Below are positions 12,821 to 26,619 of a stretch of 64,000 bases of DNA, one piece after another (position 1 is the stretch's first letter; the number at the start of each line of letters is the position of its first letter). Under the pieces are notes generated by a model. The model ran no database searches. It was not told where the DNA came from and saw nothing but the letters and a program-made list of their open reading frames with translations. This DNA comes from Himantopus leucocephalus (lineage: Eukaryota > Chordata > Aves > Charadriiformes > Recurvirostridae). The position numbers and the translations under genes are program-made. The stretch lies in contig RSEF01000014.1 in the NCBI GenBank assembly GCA_003993805.1, positions 6,633,890 to 6,697,889 on the forward strand, written 5' to 3'.

Positions 12821-15800
12821 AACCTTTTCATTTCAAATATGGCGTAACTTTCACTGTCTTTCTCTGAAAACATCATAAATTAATCAGAGCAGCGCGGTTC
12901 TGGAGAGACAGCTGGCAATATTTACATTTTTTTCTAGTTTGCTGCTGCTCCAACTTACTTCTGCAACTGCAGCAAAGAAAGCCCCAAGTGGAGCCAACTG
13001 TATCTGGCTTCAAAATACGTTTTTGTTTCAGAGCTGAATATCTCGCTGCTGCAAATGGAGCCAGCACACGCGTCTATACACATGTACGCAGCACAGAAAA
13101 TCGGCTGGGGAAAACAAGGAAATGCTGTTATATCGTGTCTTTTCATCCCACGGTCCGGGTCTTCCTTATCGTAACTCGGACAGGGAACAGGGCAAGGGAA
13201 GGAGCTAAACTTGGGAGGAAACTGAGATACCCAGGAGACCTTCTTTCACAGGCGGGGTGGTATATCTGAAGCTGTAGCATGACTCAGATGGTTTTTTAGA
13301 GATACTGGCTTTACCTCTGGGTAGGGACAATCCAGGTCCACGCGGTAGAAATGATGAATGTAGGATCTTCCTGCCGATTTTCACTCTTGTTGTGTGAAGT
13401 TATTACGCTTTGTTATATAACTGCCTCTTCCACCTCCAGAACTGGCTGTGATTTATACTGTGAGTAAAGTGATTGGAGCTGGTATTGCAATTTAAGTTTT
13501 AAATTGATTTGTGACACCTTTGAGTTAAAGTGTGCTGCGGAAATACAAGTTTTTGTTGCTATCGTCTGCTTGATGTTCTTACCCATGGCAAAGGCAGTTA
13601 AGCAGCGAGCTGGAAAAAATGGGTCTGCTTAACTTCGGCAACGGGGCATCCATGTTCAAAATCGAGAAACCCTTCCCCATAAACAAGAAGTGCTGACAAC
13701 ACAGGCAAAGCACGGAACACAAAATGACCGAAGGGGACCAGGCAGCGGTCTGAAGGCCCCAGATAACTTATGTCTCAGCACGGTTAAATGGTGCTTCGTT
13801 CTGCCTTAAGGGTTGCCGTAATTCTGGTAGTTGCGAGAACGTTCCTCTCTCGGCTGTAAAAAGGAACGTACGGCACGTGCCTTTGGGGAAATGTGCTGGG
13901 TTCGGGCCAGCTCAGCCAAAATGCCCAATTCTGAGCCGTTCTGGTGGGTGTTTCACACAGCGTGGGGCACCTGGAAATAATACTGGTGGTGGATGTGCTG
14001 TTCGGCTTCTCTGCCTGGTGCAGCCAGACAAACGACGTGGAAGGAGGAGTGTCTGTAATTCCTTCCTTCCCTCTTGCGCTCTCCCCTGTTAGATTTGAAG
14101 ATTTTCCTATTGTCGTATCTGGGTTTTTCCAATAAAAGCTCCAGTAGGCAATGGAACCCCCTGACAAACTGGGGGGAAAAAAAGTGCCGTTAAAACCAAC
14201 CTTCTGGTGGTTTTGCCAATCAGACAAGTGAAAAGCACCCGAATGGGGAGTTTCTCTCGAGCCCTGGAGTGCCGTTGAGCTGTACCCCAACCGACAGCGT
14301 TCTCGGGCAGCCCAGTCACGCAGGTCTCAATTGCCTCTGACTGATGGGCAGGGGGAACTTTTGGACGAGAACAACCTGCTGGTAAGCATCGGGCCAGGTA
14401 CGAGTAACAGAGCTCTGTATCCTGACTTGCCTGGTGAGTAAGGGAGCTAGATGCAAGTGATTGGGGGGTTTGGGGTTGTTTTGGGGTTTTTATTGCTACA
14501 GGTGGGGCAAAACCATTTTCTTGTTGCCGTAGCCCATAAGATCAAAGCCCCGGCAAAGGCTCCGTTTTGAGTTCTGCCTGGATGTTTGCAAAACTCACTG
14601 GTGCGGAGAGGAGTTCTTCCCCGCGTCGGGAGAGCGGGCTGGGCATCCTTGCGCTCGGTGCAGCCGGGAGCGATGCGCTGCCTGTTCGGTCTGAACAGAG
14701 CTGGTGTCCTTCCCCCACCTGCCTCGAGCATTTGGATCCCTCTCCTCCGCGGACCAGAAGATCCTCGTAACGTCGCCTTTTTAGAGCTGGCTGCAGCTCT
14801 GCCCTGCTCATTAGAGAACCACGTGCATCTCCCGACAAATGACAGAAAAATTGAAAGCCACCACTTGCAGAAATTAGGAAGGGAGTCGCAGCCCCGTCGG
14901 CAAGCCCCCTTCTCGCCTTGTTAATTCATTTAACAGTTGAGCTGTCAGGGATGCCGGCGTTGATTGGGAAGGCAGTGAGTGTTCAGCGAGAGGCTGCGTA
15001 CTGATATTCATCCCGACCCTAAATGCAGCTGCTTCCAGAGGTGCTGTTCTGCTCGACTGAAATTAAGTCTCTGTTAGAGCAGCCACTATATCAAGAGCAT
15101 TAGTCTACCAGGTCGCTGTCACTATCGGATTGCGTGGTGGGCTCTGGAGTTCCGGAGACTCCACTGCCTGCATTTTAATTAAACAGAAATCACAGGTTTG
15201 GGGCAGGCGTGCTTCACCTAATTTGGGAAGGTGAATAAAATGGAAGGCGGCGATACAAATCCTGTGCTAACGAGCCTGCAGCCTCCAGTGCTTCTCCCAT
15301 ATACTGCAAAGCTGTTCTGGATGAAAAATAATGGAATTCATAATTTCTTCCAGCAGCTGCTACTGGAGGAGAGTGTGTGCGTGCAGAGAGGAGGTGGCAG
15401 AAGGGGTGAAGTGCACGGAGAGACACCAGCCTTTAAACAGGTTGTAAATCCATTTGTGTGAAGAGGGGAGTGATGTGTCTCATTATAACTGATAGTGACA
15501 TTGGTGACCTTCAGAATTCACAAGAACTGATGAGGCTGGTTTGTTGTTGTTGTTCTTTTAAATAATGAGAGCTGGTTCTGCAACGGGAAAGGCAGGGAGT
15601 AAAGAGAGCGGGGAGACAGATATCCCCTTCTTAGAAATCCTCCATTGAAATGCCGCCGTGGTTGTACCATCACCTTTCACAAAAGGTTTCCTGGCCATCG
15701 CGCTTTCTTCCAAGGGAAACCGTAGCTTGGAAAGGAACAGGAGCGGGATAGAGGGGCAACTGCTTCTTACCTCTCTTTTCTTACCACCTCCAAAAAACGG

Positions 15801-16279
15801 AATCTACCTCTTGGTGCAAAGCTGGCAGACACCAAAGCAAATTTCCGCACTGTTATCTGCAATTATTTTCATCTGCCCTCCTGCCTGCGGCTCCACAGGC
15901 TCTAACTTTATTTTGTCCACCCATAGCTGACACGTGGAGGGAAGCTCTGCTCTGCCAGTAACGTCCGGGGCAGCACTCAGAGCTGCCTGGCTGTCTCCAG
16001 CATTGCACGGACAAGTAATAGAAACCATCTGGAAAACTCCGAGACCAAAAGTAGTGATTTAGGTTTGGGAAAGAGAAGGCAAAATAGAGAGAAGCAGCAA
16101 TGCTAAGGAGAAAGAAGCCTCGTCAGGAAACAAAGACTTGACTCCTGGCTCCCCTTTAGACACTGCTTCTAGCAAAGAGCCCTGTCCCTTCTTCCCTGGT
16201 TGTCTGTGCTCAGGCAATGTCCCTTCGTCTCTTGTGCTAACGCCAGAGAAGGTTGTCAGAACACGGCTGCTTTGTCCTT

Positions 16280-16652
16280 CTCCTGGTTTCAGCTGGGATA
16301 GAGTTAATTTTCTTCCTAATGGCTGCTGTGTTTCAGATCTAGTATGAATGGAATGTCAATAATGCATATTTAGTTGGGTTTAGGTGATGTTTACAGTATT
16401 TGAGGACATTTTCAGCTTCCCATAGAAGCTGAGAAGGAGCACAGACAGAACAACGGAATTGCCAAAGGAATATTCCACACCATAGATGTCATGCTCAGCG
16501 TATAAATGGGGGTTGGCTGGGGGGGCGGGAATCTGCAATCACCACTCGGGTCGGGTCGGGCTGGGCAACCAGTTCACTGGGTGGTGAGAGCGACTCTTGT
16601 CTTCCGTATTCTTTTACCAACCCTGGTTGTTGGCTGACGTTAAACCATGACA
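16280..16652 (+). mobile_element. Solo LTR of an avian endogenous retrovirus
   Basis: The stretch opens with ggtttcagctgggataga and runs through a TATA-like tataaatggggg near 16501 to a 3' end ttaaaccatgaca. These features match my memory of an LTR family common in bird genomes. The hexamer gtcctt flanks it on both sides (16274-16279 and 16653-16658) and looks like a target-site duplication. No gag, pol or env sequence and no second LTR is present nearby, so this is a solo LTR left by recombination between two LTRs. It appears shorter than intact members, with much of the R-U5 part missing. The orientation is the same as SDK2. Confidence 0.82.
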
Positions 16653-19600
16653 GTCCTTGAGTGTTTTAATCTCTTTCTGCAGGCCTCGCTCTTTTCATGT
16701 GTTCGTACAAAACACCCTTCGTGGTGTCACCTCCCCATCGTAGGTCGCTTTCTGGAGAAGGGACTCCCTCAGCACTACCTTGGCCCTCCCTTTCTCTTAT
16801 AGCACCGAAGCTTTATCTCCTTCCCTGCCCCGAATGTAGCTGAGAAGATGCTGTGCAGAGAAGTCCCCTGTGCCTCCTTGTTAACAGCCTACAAGAGGAA
16901 TGACAACATTTCAGCGCATTAGAGCTGGCAGCTTCAGTCACTCTGCTGTGGCCCCCTTGGCTGTTTTCTCCTATCTGTTTGGGACACGTGGCCGTGTCTC
17001 TCGGTGGCTGGCTGTGCGTATGCAGATAGGGAGCGCGTTGCTGCTGGCACAGCCAGAAGAACCGGGTGGGCATTTCCATCCCAGACGCCACTGGAGGAGG
17101 GAAGAGAAGGATTATCGTGGCCATTTCGCATTGCAGCAGTCTAAAACCCGTCAGCCTAGGGACAGTATCTTCCCTTGATAAACAAAAGGGGATGGAGGGA
17201 AGCTATTGGAAAGTGGTATAATAAATAAACTATTGGTTTCACTTGCTCAAACTCTGAACAAAGGGTTTGACCTTCCTTGGCACTTTAAAAGCACCAAGCC
17301 TTTGAAATGCCCAGGTATTTGCCTTTTAATTGTCGACACTTCTGAACACCAGCACAAGGCTACTTTTGGGGGATGGCAGGGCGTTTGAAACATTGTTTTT
17401 CCTTTCCCCCTCCCCTTTAAATTTAAAGAATTTGCAGAGCTGTTCCAATATCGTGCTTAATTGTGAATGCGCTTTGCACAGCTGTCCTGGGAACACCCTG
17501 CTCCAGGCATGACACTGAGTTTTCATCCTGTCCACAGTGTCTTTCTCCTTAGGAAGAAGTTCTCCTCTGAGCTCAGAGTTCAGGATCCATGCCATGTTCT
17601 CCACCAATGCACTAAAAGAGCAGAGCAAGAAAGGGAAACTATAGGAAGATGGAGAGGGAAAAAAAGTGGTGAGACGTTTCCTGTTTGGACTGGGAAAGAA
17701 ACCTTTTCTGTCAGTTTCTCTTGCGTTACTGGAAACCATTACACCTGTATCCTAACAGCATTCTGTTTCTGGGAGGAGGATCAGCCACTGGGTACATCCC
17801 ATCAGTATTTGGTGGAGGATTTTAAACTCCTCCAGACTCACTCTATACATGGTTTCCGCTTGGGGCTTGTCTGCGGCGAGTCCAATTTGGATTTGTTGTT
17901 CCCATCAATGCAGCTCCACTGGTGGTAATAGCAGTATAGATAGCGCTCGGCTGCATTATCTAATCCTGCAGGGCTGTGACAGGATAGTAAAAAATAACAA
18001 ACTAAAGTGCGCCTACATTAGAGCATTAGTCATTGCTTGTGTGTTACTGGTACTGCTGCACTGCCGGGGAATTACGGATATGAATCTCTGTATAAACCTT
18101 GGCTCCCTTTCCTACTCAAACTGGCTATTTTTTTTAAGGCTAGTTTCGCGTTCTTAATCTGTTTACAGATGGGCACAAAGGTTTCATAATTAAACTTCCA
18201 AATTTGGTAGCTTAGCTCAGTAGCTGCTCTTATAACGGTACGACAGAAAGTAGCTGTGCCAGTGTGAGTCTGCAAGAAGTGTCCTTAATGTCAACATGTC
18301 AAAAAGACATCCCTGCAGCTCTCTGGAGACTGAAATCTAATGTCAAGGCGGAGGGAAGCAAAGTCTAAGTGAGAGTCGTACTGCTGTCAAAGCAAGTTAT
18401 TCTACCGTATAGGAAAAGGAATTTTAAGAGAATGCACTGGAAAGCAGTGTCCAGATTGAGACATAGATTTGATGGGCTTATTTGACATCTTTAATTCTCC
18501 ATTGACAGTCCAGAAGCTCCCTAAAATGATTTGCAATGTTTTCATGCTGCAAGTAAAAGCTGAATGCGCGCCTCATTAACAGCTCATTAAGTTGTTAATA
18601 TTGGTCATAAGCAGCCTTTGGTACAGCACAATGCTTTATACGGTGCGGCAGCTCCTGCTAAGCTCTGGTTTAATTGCCTCTTTTTATCACGTCTCAATGT
18701 AGGAAAGATGTTTCTGTCCAAGCAAAAATATCATCAGGTTTTGATCAGCTGATCCTCTCTGCCACCGCTGTTGCTGGTGTGGGTGGCGTTGGGCTGCAAT
18801 TGCCATGCAACGTTCTGCTCAGATGATGAACTTCCAGCTCGCAAACCCAACAATTTGATGTCGATTTTCAGCACCGAGTGTAGCCCGAGACAGACAGACT
18901 CTCCGTACTCAAATTCATCACCAGGACTCCCGTCTTTGTTCCGTAGCTGGTGCGAGCGGCAGTGGGAGTGGTAGGACAAATGAGCTGTTCTGCGCCAGTG
19001 TTATATGGCCTGTGAAGAGCCCGGCGCAGGGACATCCCTGCACAGCACACAGAGGGCGGAGGGATGAGAAGCCTGATGGTGTATGCAAAGCCTTACTGAA
19101 CTAACAGCAGCGCTGCTTACTCCATTAAAAGCAAAGGAATTAACCTTCCTTTCCAAAACACGAGCAATCAGTAGTAAAGTAAAACGGGCCATAAATTGCA
19201 CTGGTAAAGAAGCGGGGAAGCCCCTGGCTGATAACTCCTGGTCAAGCAGACACAGGCTGGAGTTTGAGTATTTTTGACTAAAGGGTGATATTTGCAGCCA
19301 AAGTTCTCTTTCCTCTCATTGTGCAGTCCTGCTCTGCTCGTTTTCAGTCGGCCTGGGATACGCGAGCAAAACGTTGTACGTATTTTCATGTGGGTCTCAA
19401 CTCCCGTGGCTTTGCCTCCTCTGTACGGCTGCGGCGTGAAGCCAGCTGTAGAGAAACACAGTTGGTTTTCTTTTCTGACATCTGTTTGCTGTATCCATCG
19501 TCAATCACGGAACTGGAGGCATTTCAGGTTGCCTCTTGTAGACTGCAACCAAAAAAAGTTGCTATTTTTTCTTACGAAAGTATGAATTAGCCGTATTCTA

Positions 19601-20356
19601 AAACATTTTGGCCCCAGCAATCTGGACACTGGGATGATAGGGGGGCATAGACCACAGTGGTGAACTCAGGGATGCTGTGACTGCAAAATCAATAAGGAAA
19701 GAGAAATTTAATCTCTCTCTCCCCAAGAGCACAAGACCACAGCCTTCCATGGGATCCCTGCGGATCTCAGACCATTGCAGTCTGTGAATCCTAAACCAGT
19801 CCCTCATGGGGGTCACTTCCTCAAACTCGCACTAAAGCCGCGGCGAAAGGTTGTCACAGTGGCAGATCTCACCTGCTCAGTTTGACCTTTTTCGATACGG
19901 CTTTTAACATTTGGTGTGTGGCAAACCCAGTGGAGATTCACGCTCATGAGTTAATGGCGCTTCTTAGGCTTTAGTAGGTGCTGCTGTTACTGTTAGTGAA
20001 CATTAAGTGAGTGCTTTTGTCAGCTGCCATGAACTTGTGGTATTATGATATTAAGAGTGTGGGATTAACAAATTATAATGAGTGGAACATGACTATAAAA
20101 GGAGGAGGGGGAGTCTTGGGAACCAGAGAGCCTGGGGAAATAGTCTGAAGTGATTTTGCCTCTGTCTAATGGGTAGAATTTTCTAAGAGAGTTGGTACTT
20201 TCCCAGTCGGGGCTTCTCCCACTCCTCCCGGTGCACGTGAGGGAGGATCAGGCCAGAGCGTCAGACACTCAGCACTTCTTCGCCGTCCCTTGCACCCTTG
20301 AACAACCTTCAGTACCTCCTGGGGGGTGAATCCTGCGCTCAGCGGAGCGGACACTG

Positions 20357-20440
20357 CTCTCACTTACACAACTTTCACACTGGGTTAGCTCGACTGGCTT
20401 CAGCGGAGCTAACCCTAATTTGCATTGATGTAAGTGAGAG
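20357..20440. repeat. 84-bp interrupted palindrome (probable old MITE fragment)
   Basis: Outer arms of 12 bases (20357-20368, ctctcacttaca, and 20429-20440) are perfect inverted complements. Inner arms of 10 bases (20382-20391, gggttagctc, and 20406-20415) are also perfect. The spacers between the arms are both 13 bases and the loop is 14 bases. This symmetry cannot reasonably arise by chance. It resembles palindromic amniote repeats containing a gacttcaatgg-like centre, which I take to be relics of a non-autonomous DNA transposon. The family assignment is from memory. Confidence 0.75.
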
Positions 20441-23400
20441 GGGATTTTAGCTTGTAGGTTTATGCCTGTACGTTTGTTTGCGCATACCTAATGCTTGTCA
20501 GGCTCTTGCTGTTCCTGCTCGTGGGTCCGTCTCTGCTGACTGACGGGCTGCCTGCCTGCGTGTGACCATATCCTTGTTGACACAAAAGAAATAGAGGAAA
20601 AAGCTCATTTTGCTGTTTCCCCCCTTCCCATTTTAACCACCTGCATGCCCTTTCTGTAAGGGCTTTGCTTTTGGGCCGGGCGTTCTCAGTCCCTTGATGG
20701 ATAATCTCCGTATGCAATGTGATAGCCTATTTTAGGTTTGTATTAAGTGAGTAGAACTGTGGGCTTCAGCAAAAGAAAAGTGTGTAGCTTTTATTTGCAG
20801 GCTCTAACTATTTCGCAGTACTGCTCCGTGGGATTCACCTCGGTTGTAGGCACTGTAATGCGATCACAGTAACTTCTTCTGCGTCACCCAGATCGTGTCT
20901 GTCCCATGAAAGTCCTGGATTGCACGTGGCTCATCGGGAAATCTGAACCCCGTTTTAGACGATTAGTAATCACAGCAACAGTGTTTTCACCACCGCTGGC
21001 GGAGATGGCGAGGGACAGGACGAGAATTACTTCTGCTTGAGTCACTTGCCAGTTTATGAAAGTTCTTCATGAATAAGTCATATCCGTGGAGGTTTCCTCG
21101 GAACATGATTGCCGCCTCAGTGCAAAAAAATGGCATAGGCAGATAACCTCCTAGAGCCTGGGTCCGTGGAAGGGATACTCCATTTCTAGTCCTTGCTTCA
21201 TTTCAATGTTTTTCCGATACGTGCAGTGAATGTCATCTCTCCCTCTTTCCTCCCTCCACCCTCGCCTCCCTCTCACATCTCTGCAGATGCTGAAGACATG
21301 CCTAGGCAACGCTGGGAAGCTTCCCAGTGCTAAGCGAAGGAGCTGGGGATGTTACATCGGGGTATCATTTGCAGGTGCTTTTATTTATGCTTTTTCATGA
21401 CTTTCATACCCTTAAAAATTTGATGTGGCAAAACACAGCTACTGCACTACGTGTGGTATATAGGGAGGGGGCCAAGTGTTTGCCTACCCGGATGATATTG
21501 CACAGAGTAAAGCAATGGCAGGTGTGCTAGATTCCCAAAGTCCCCATCCTGACAGCTATTTTCTTTCTCCTCTCCACCCCTTCTTCTCCGCCAAGGTAGG
21601 TTTGTCTGTTTAACTTTCTATTCTTGCGTCTATTAGATTGCGCTCCCTCTCCAGCAGTGTTCGTGAGGGTGAGAGAGATGTTGTTCAAGTTCTTCTTGTA
21701 TTGACTTCCGTTGGTCTCTTGTACGCCAGGAAATGTTTCAATTTCTCTTATGCTGATCTATGCAACCATGTAAATCAACACATATATCAACATCCCTGAA
21801 AAAGGGTTCTTTCCTACTAAGATCCGACTTTGCCAGCTGCTTTAACTGCCTCCCCCGCCCAGGAGGAGGTTGGACTTCTCAACGATGGGGGAGTCGGGAT
21901 TGCTCCTTCCCTGAGACTCGCTCCAAGTCGCAGTGTGACACGAGCCTGACAAAGTTAACAACTGGCAGAGCACGAGGTTTGGGTGCCGCATTGTCATGCT
22001 TGAATAAGAGGGTAGGAGCACTCAGGTCCAGTGTTAGCAAATGGAGTTGCGTTGGAGGGGTTGAGACCCACATCCTTTGTTCGTCTTCCTGCATCTGGAA
22101 CGCATCGGAGTAACCCCAGAAAGTGCAGCTCTTGGAAAAAGCGCGTGCTTCCCTCACAAAATGTAGCCTAGCTCAGAACAGCCAGAAATTGGTGGGAAAC
22201 GTCTTTTACATTCTAAATATAGCTTGTACCGCTTTGTCACAGCGGAAAGCAGCTTCGCAGTAGCTGCTTTTGAAGCACAATTAACTAATTGTTATTGAAC
22301 TAATCAGCGTCGCTCACGCAGCATTCCTGATGGCACAGAGGTACTGCTGCAGAGGGGAAGCGTTCCTCGCTCCCACCTCCCTTTTGCAGGCGCTGTAAGG
22401 GAAGGGTCAATAAACAGTGAACGTTTTTCTCTCTTGCCGCTTTGCCATCGTGGAAGGAGTGACTGCAAACGGCTGCGGGTACACCTTTGTGTTCTTTCTT
22501 GGGAGGTGCCATCCTCGCGTTCCTTCTCTAAGCCCGTACTGCAGGAAAACCCCTTGCGTTTGGCTTTGCCCATTCCGCAGATGAGTCTGGCCGGTTTATC
22601 TTGCGACCTTCTGTTTGTTGTGTTGTGTTTGGCTTTTATAATCCACTTAACTGTTGCTTATCTGCGCCATAACTTGAGGGCAGTGGCTGCAACGGGAGAA
22701 GAAACAATCTGTCCTCCCCGCTACTGCAGGGGCAGAACTTGAATACGGCGAGGATGGTTTAGGATAGGCATGTAAACAAAAAAAAAAAAAAATCAAAAAA
22801 AAAGCAACCTGGGAGTTATTTTAAGAGTTATTAAAATAGGGATGTGCTGGCAGAGTTTGTGTGGGGGTGGCAGGGGGATCAGGGAAGAGGTCAGTGATCG
22901 CAATTACCCAAACATCTGACCAGCCGAGCTGACCCCGGCGTGCCGCAGGAGGATGGGTGTCTGAGCCCTCTCCAAATCCTTTCCAGCTCTTTTTTCCATG
23001 ACCGTGTGTGCCAGGAACCAGCGTGTAAACTTCGGAGGTGCTTGCTTTAATTGTCGGCATGTGCTACGTTGACTGCTGCTGTGTCTTCTCTCTTGTTTTT
23101 ACTCTCTAGGTAGGTAAGGTTACCGCTGGGACGGGGACGTGCTGCAGCCACCCCTCCGCTATAAGGTGTAGACGTACAGATTAGAGGCTTTTTAGGCCCG
23201 GAGCTGTCTCTTTGTTCTGTGTTTATGCAACACATTGTGCAATGAGATTCTGGCCTCTAGGTGCTAACACCAAAATGCAAATATATTGATTACTAGGGAA
23301 TAAACGCAGGCGTGTTCACAAAAGCGTGCTTTGATGAACCGGGCGGGGGCGGGGGGGTGGGAATGCTTGCTAGATAGAAAAGGATCAGAGGTCTTCACAA

Positions 23401-26400
23401 AACAGAAATTTGCTCAGGATTGTTTGGAACTGGGGGATCAAGCCGATGCACAGAAAATCTTCACTCTCTCTCACTGCATTTTTCTCCTCATTCTTTTGCC
23501 TGCATGTTTATTTAAACGGCGTAATTTTCGGGGAACCTTGTCCCAGACTTGTCTGTGAATTTTCTGACATCGTAGTGGCATTATAGAAACAATTAGAGAA
23601 TCAGTAGAGGAGAAATCCTTTGCTGCCCAGAAATTGGAGCAGATGTAACGGCAGCAAGGAATGCTTCATAAAAACAGTTATTAAGTTTCCCCAATGACTC
23701 AGAAGGATTTGTAGCCTACCTGTGCTCCAGAGCATCCTGGCAACTGTCACTAAGAAAAGGAATGGTAGTTTCGTACTGATGAAAAGCTCTCGGTGCCACA
23801 CAGCCCCGAGAGCAAATATCCCAAGCAAGCAGCGAGAAAACCTACGGTGAACCTTCTGCAGTGCAGGGAGCTCCGGTGCGGGCAGGCCACGGGGGATTTT
23901 AAGCACCTTCTCTTTAAAGGTTATAAGCATTTGCAAGCTCAAATCGACGGCAGTGTGAGCCGAGGCTGTTCAGAACGACTGGAAAATGAGGGCAGTTAAT
24001 ATGTTTAAATGCGGATTTAGATGCGTAACTTTCTTCATGGGCGCGTTTTGACTCCCTCTTGCATTTCTTGTCTTTACATGATCCTGCCAACATCATCCCA
24101 GTCCGGAGACGATGATGGGATTTTTTTACTAATTACTATACAACCTGCTCAACCTTTCTCCATACTTTTTGGCTGAGAGTTTCAGGGAGACAATCTCAAA
24201 GGTGAATTGGAATCAGATGAGAAAAGAGATGTTTACAAATATCTGCATGAGATTCCAAGGCAGGATACGTGCGCAGAATTAGACTTCGTGAATACATACA
24301 TTTTTTTTTTCCCAGGGAAGGCGAAATGCTTTCCACCTGCCAAGAGCTGAGTTTGGACCCTCAGGGCTCTGTGTCACTCCTGCTATAGTTGATAATGTCA
24401 CTAACACCTAAAGCAGTGCGAGGTATGCAGCTTTAACCTTGCTTTTTATGTATTCGTGATTGCAACAGCCATGAAAAGATTCAGAGCTCAGTAATCTCGA
24501 ACTGCATTCCTAGAAGGTAAAAGGCTTTTGAATTCACCTTTAAAATGCACTTGCTTTTATTGGCACGGGCTGTCCAGACATTCAGTGAACGGTTTGGGGT
24601 TTCAAACAGGTAGAGTCTTTAGGGATTTGTTTCCTTCTTTTTGAAGTATTTCGTTTCACCCTTAATGTAACGTGCTGTCTGCACAGAGCCGCATCGAGCA
24701 TCAGCAGCACTTTTCTGCTGTCCCTTGCTGTCAACAAGAAATCTGCGCTTAGAAGAGGAGGGACACATCAGCCTTTGAAAGTTGAACTGAGGGACAGACT
24801 CGTAGGGCACAAAACCAAACAATTTGCATCTCGTGGAGGCTCTGGGGTAGCAAAGAGATATGTCTTTTTCCACATTGTCTTTTTTTTTTTCCCCTCCCAT
24901 CAAATTTTCCACCGCCGTGCCAGCACAAGTGCAGCTCCAGCAGCGAGCGTGTCAGTGGAGAATGATCACCGGCAGTTTTTAACCATTGTGTTTCTGAGAC
25001 GTGCTCCAAAAAGGAGTTGAGAAAAAGCGGTGTTTTTCTGGCAGCAGGCTGCGCACGCCGGCTCTTCTAATGGTCGCATCTCGGAAGCGGCAATTGTTCC
25101 AGGCGGGCACATGGGATCCAAAGAAAAATTCTATTGTAGACGCTGCTTCAGACCTGGGTATTGAGAGCACTTTGAAGCAGTCAGTTCAGGACAGACAGTA
25201 GTGTCACTACCTGGAAAGAAAATAACATTGCTAAAGTGATCCATTTTCTTCTGTGATTGTACATATTCCTGTTTCCCTGAGCACATCATCTTCTGCAAAT
25301 CTCCGAGATGTATTTTCAGGTTTGTACTGTGTGATGGGTTTGGCCTCGCACTCTGATGTGTGCTGTGAAAGTCTCAAAATCGTGAGATTTTTGGTCCTTA
25401 GCAGAACAGCCCTACGCTGCAGCGAACCCGGGCAGCGGCTGCTGCCCCCGCTCCTCCGGCAAAGCGGAGAAGACAGGGCAGCAATTACACCAGTGCGCCC
25501 CTGTGAACAAGCTGTATTTTACTGACGGTCATCGTCACCTCATGCGTTGGCTACATCTAGCCAAAAAGGAAACAAAAAAATATAATAAACAAATAGTTTT
25601 AACTGAGCACGGGGATAAAGGCTATTTTCAATTTCGCCTTTCACGTTTTAATTGTACAGCAATAATTTTGCAATAGAGTTGCCGATGGCAAACATGCAAA
25701 AGACATTAACTTTATTTATGTTTTGGATTATTAATGTGGCTGTTAAAATACCTCCAGTTAGTTTTGATTGAATTGTTTTTTTGTGCGATTCTGTCGTTTA
25801 ATGGAGCGGTAAATAAGAATTTCTGATAATGAGCCCAAGCATCTGTCACAACAACCTGGCGCTGGTTATTAACATTTCCATTAACGGCAGGGTGGGCAGT
25901 GATAATATGGAAACCACACAGTTAGAACAAAATAAATAGTTGGTGTCAGGCTGAGTGGGTGTTAATTACTATTTTATTTTATAACTCTGGGGGGAGGGAG
26001 TATCGGTAGGAAAGTGTGACTTATGAAGGTCATTCTCTCTAAAGAAAGAAGTCTCCAGAGGAACAGATAACCGGGGCTATCTAACTCGAGTAGCAAATGT
26101 TTTATCGCTTCTATTTATGGCCCAGAAAGGGGCCAGAGAGAAAAGAAGCGGCTTTCTCAGCTGCTCTGGGTGAAGGCGCCGGCAACACGGAGAAAGGAGA
26201 AGCGTACCCTTTGCCCTGCCTTTCTCTCCCTACTTCTGGAGTTTGAACAGGACGCGCTCGGGCACCTTTTCTGTAAACAGAACGTGTGCGGGTTTGTTAG
26301 GAGCTGCCGGAGGCGGAGGCGGTGGGGCTGGCAAGCAGGGCCGTCCTTGCTGGCTGCTGGGGAGGAAAATCCACGTGCACCAAGTTGGATCCTGACAAAG

Positions 26401-26619
26401 GGAAGGATGGCGTGACCCAGGTGCACTCGAAGATTAGTTTTCTCGCACAGCACAATGCAAAGAAGAAAAGCCACCAGGAGCCAAAGAGGTCCAGCGTGTA
26501 TATGTGAAGGTATAATCAAAGCCGAGCTAACGAGCAGCAGACTAAAAGTCGTTTTGTCATACATAAAATATTCGTTGAATTGATTAGCGTCTGACTGGTT
26601 TTGGAGGTAATTTTAGACA

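Noticed and set aside
13784..14290. 168-codon minus-strand open frame in intron 4
   Set aside because: No domain, no splice logic and no familiar motif; long chance frames are expected in 15 kb of moderately GC-rich intron.
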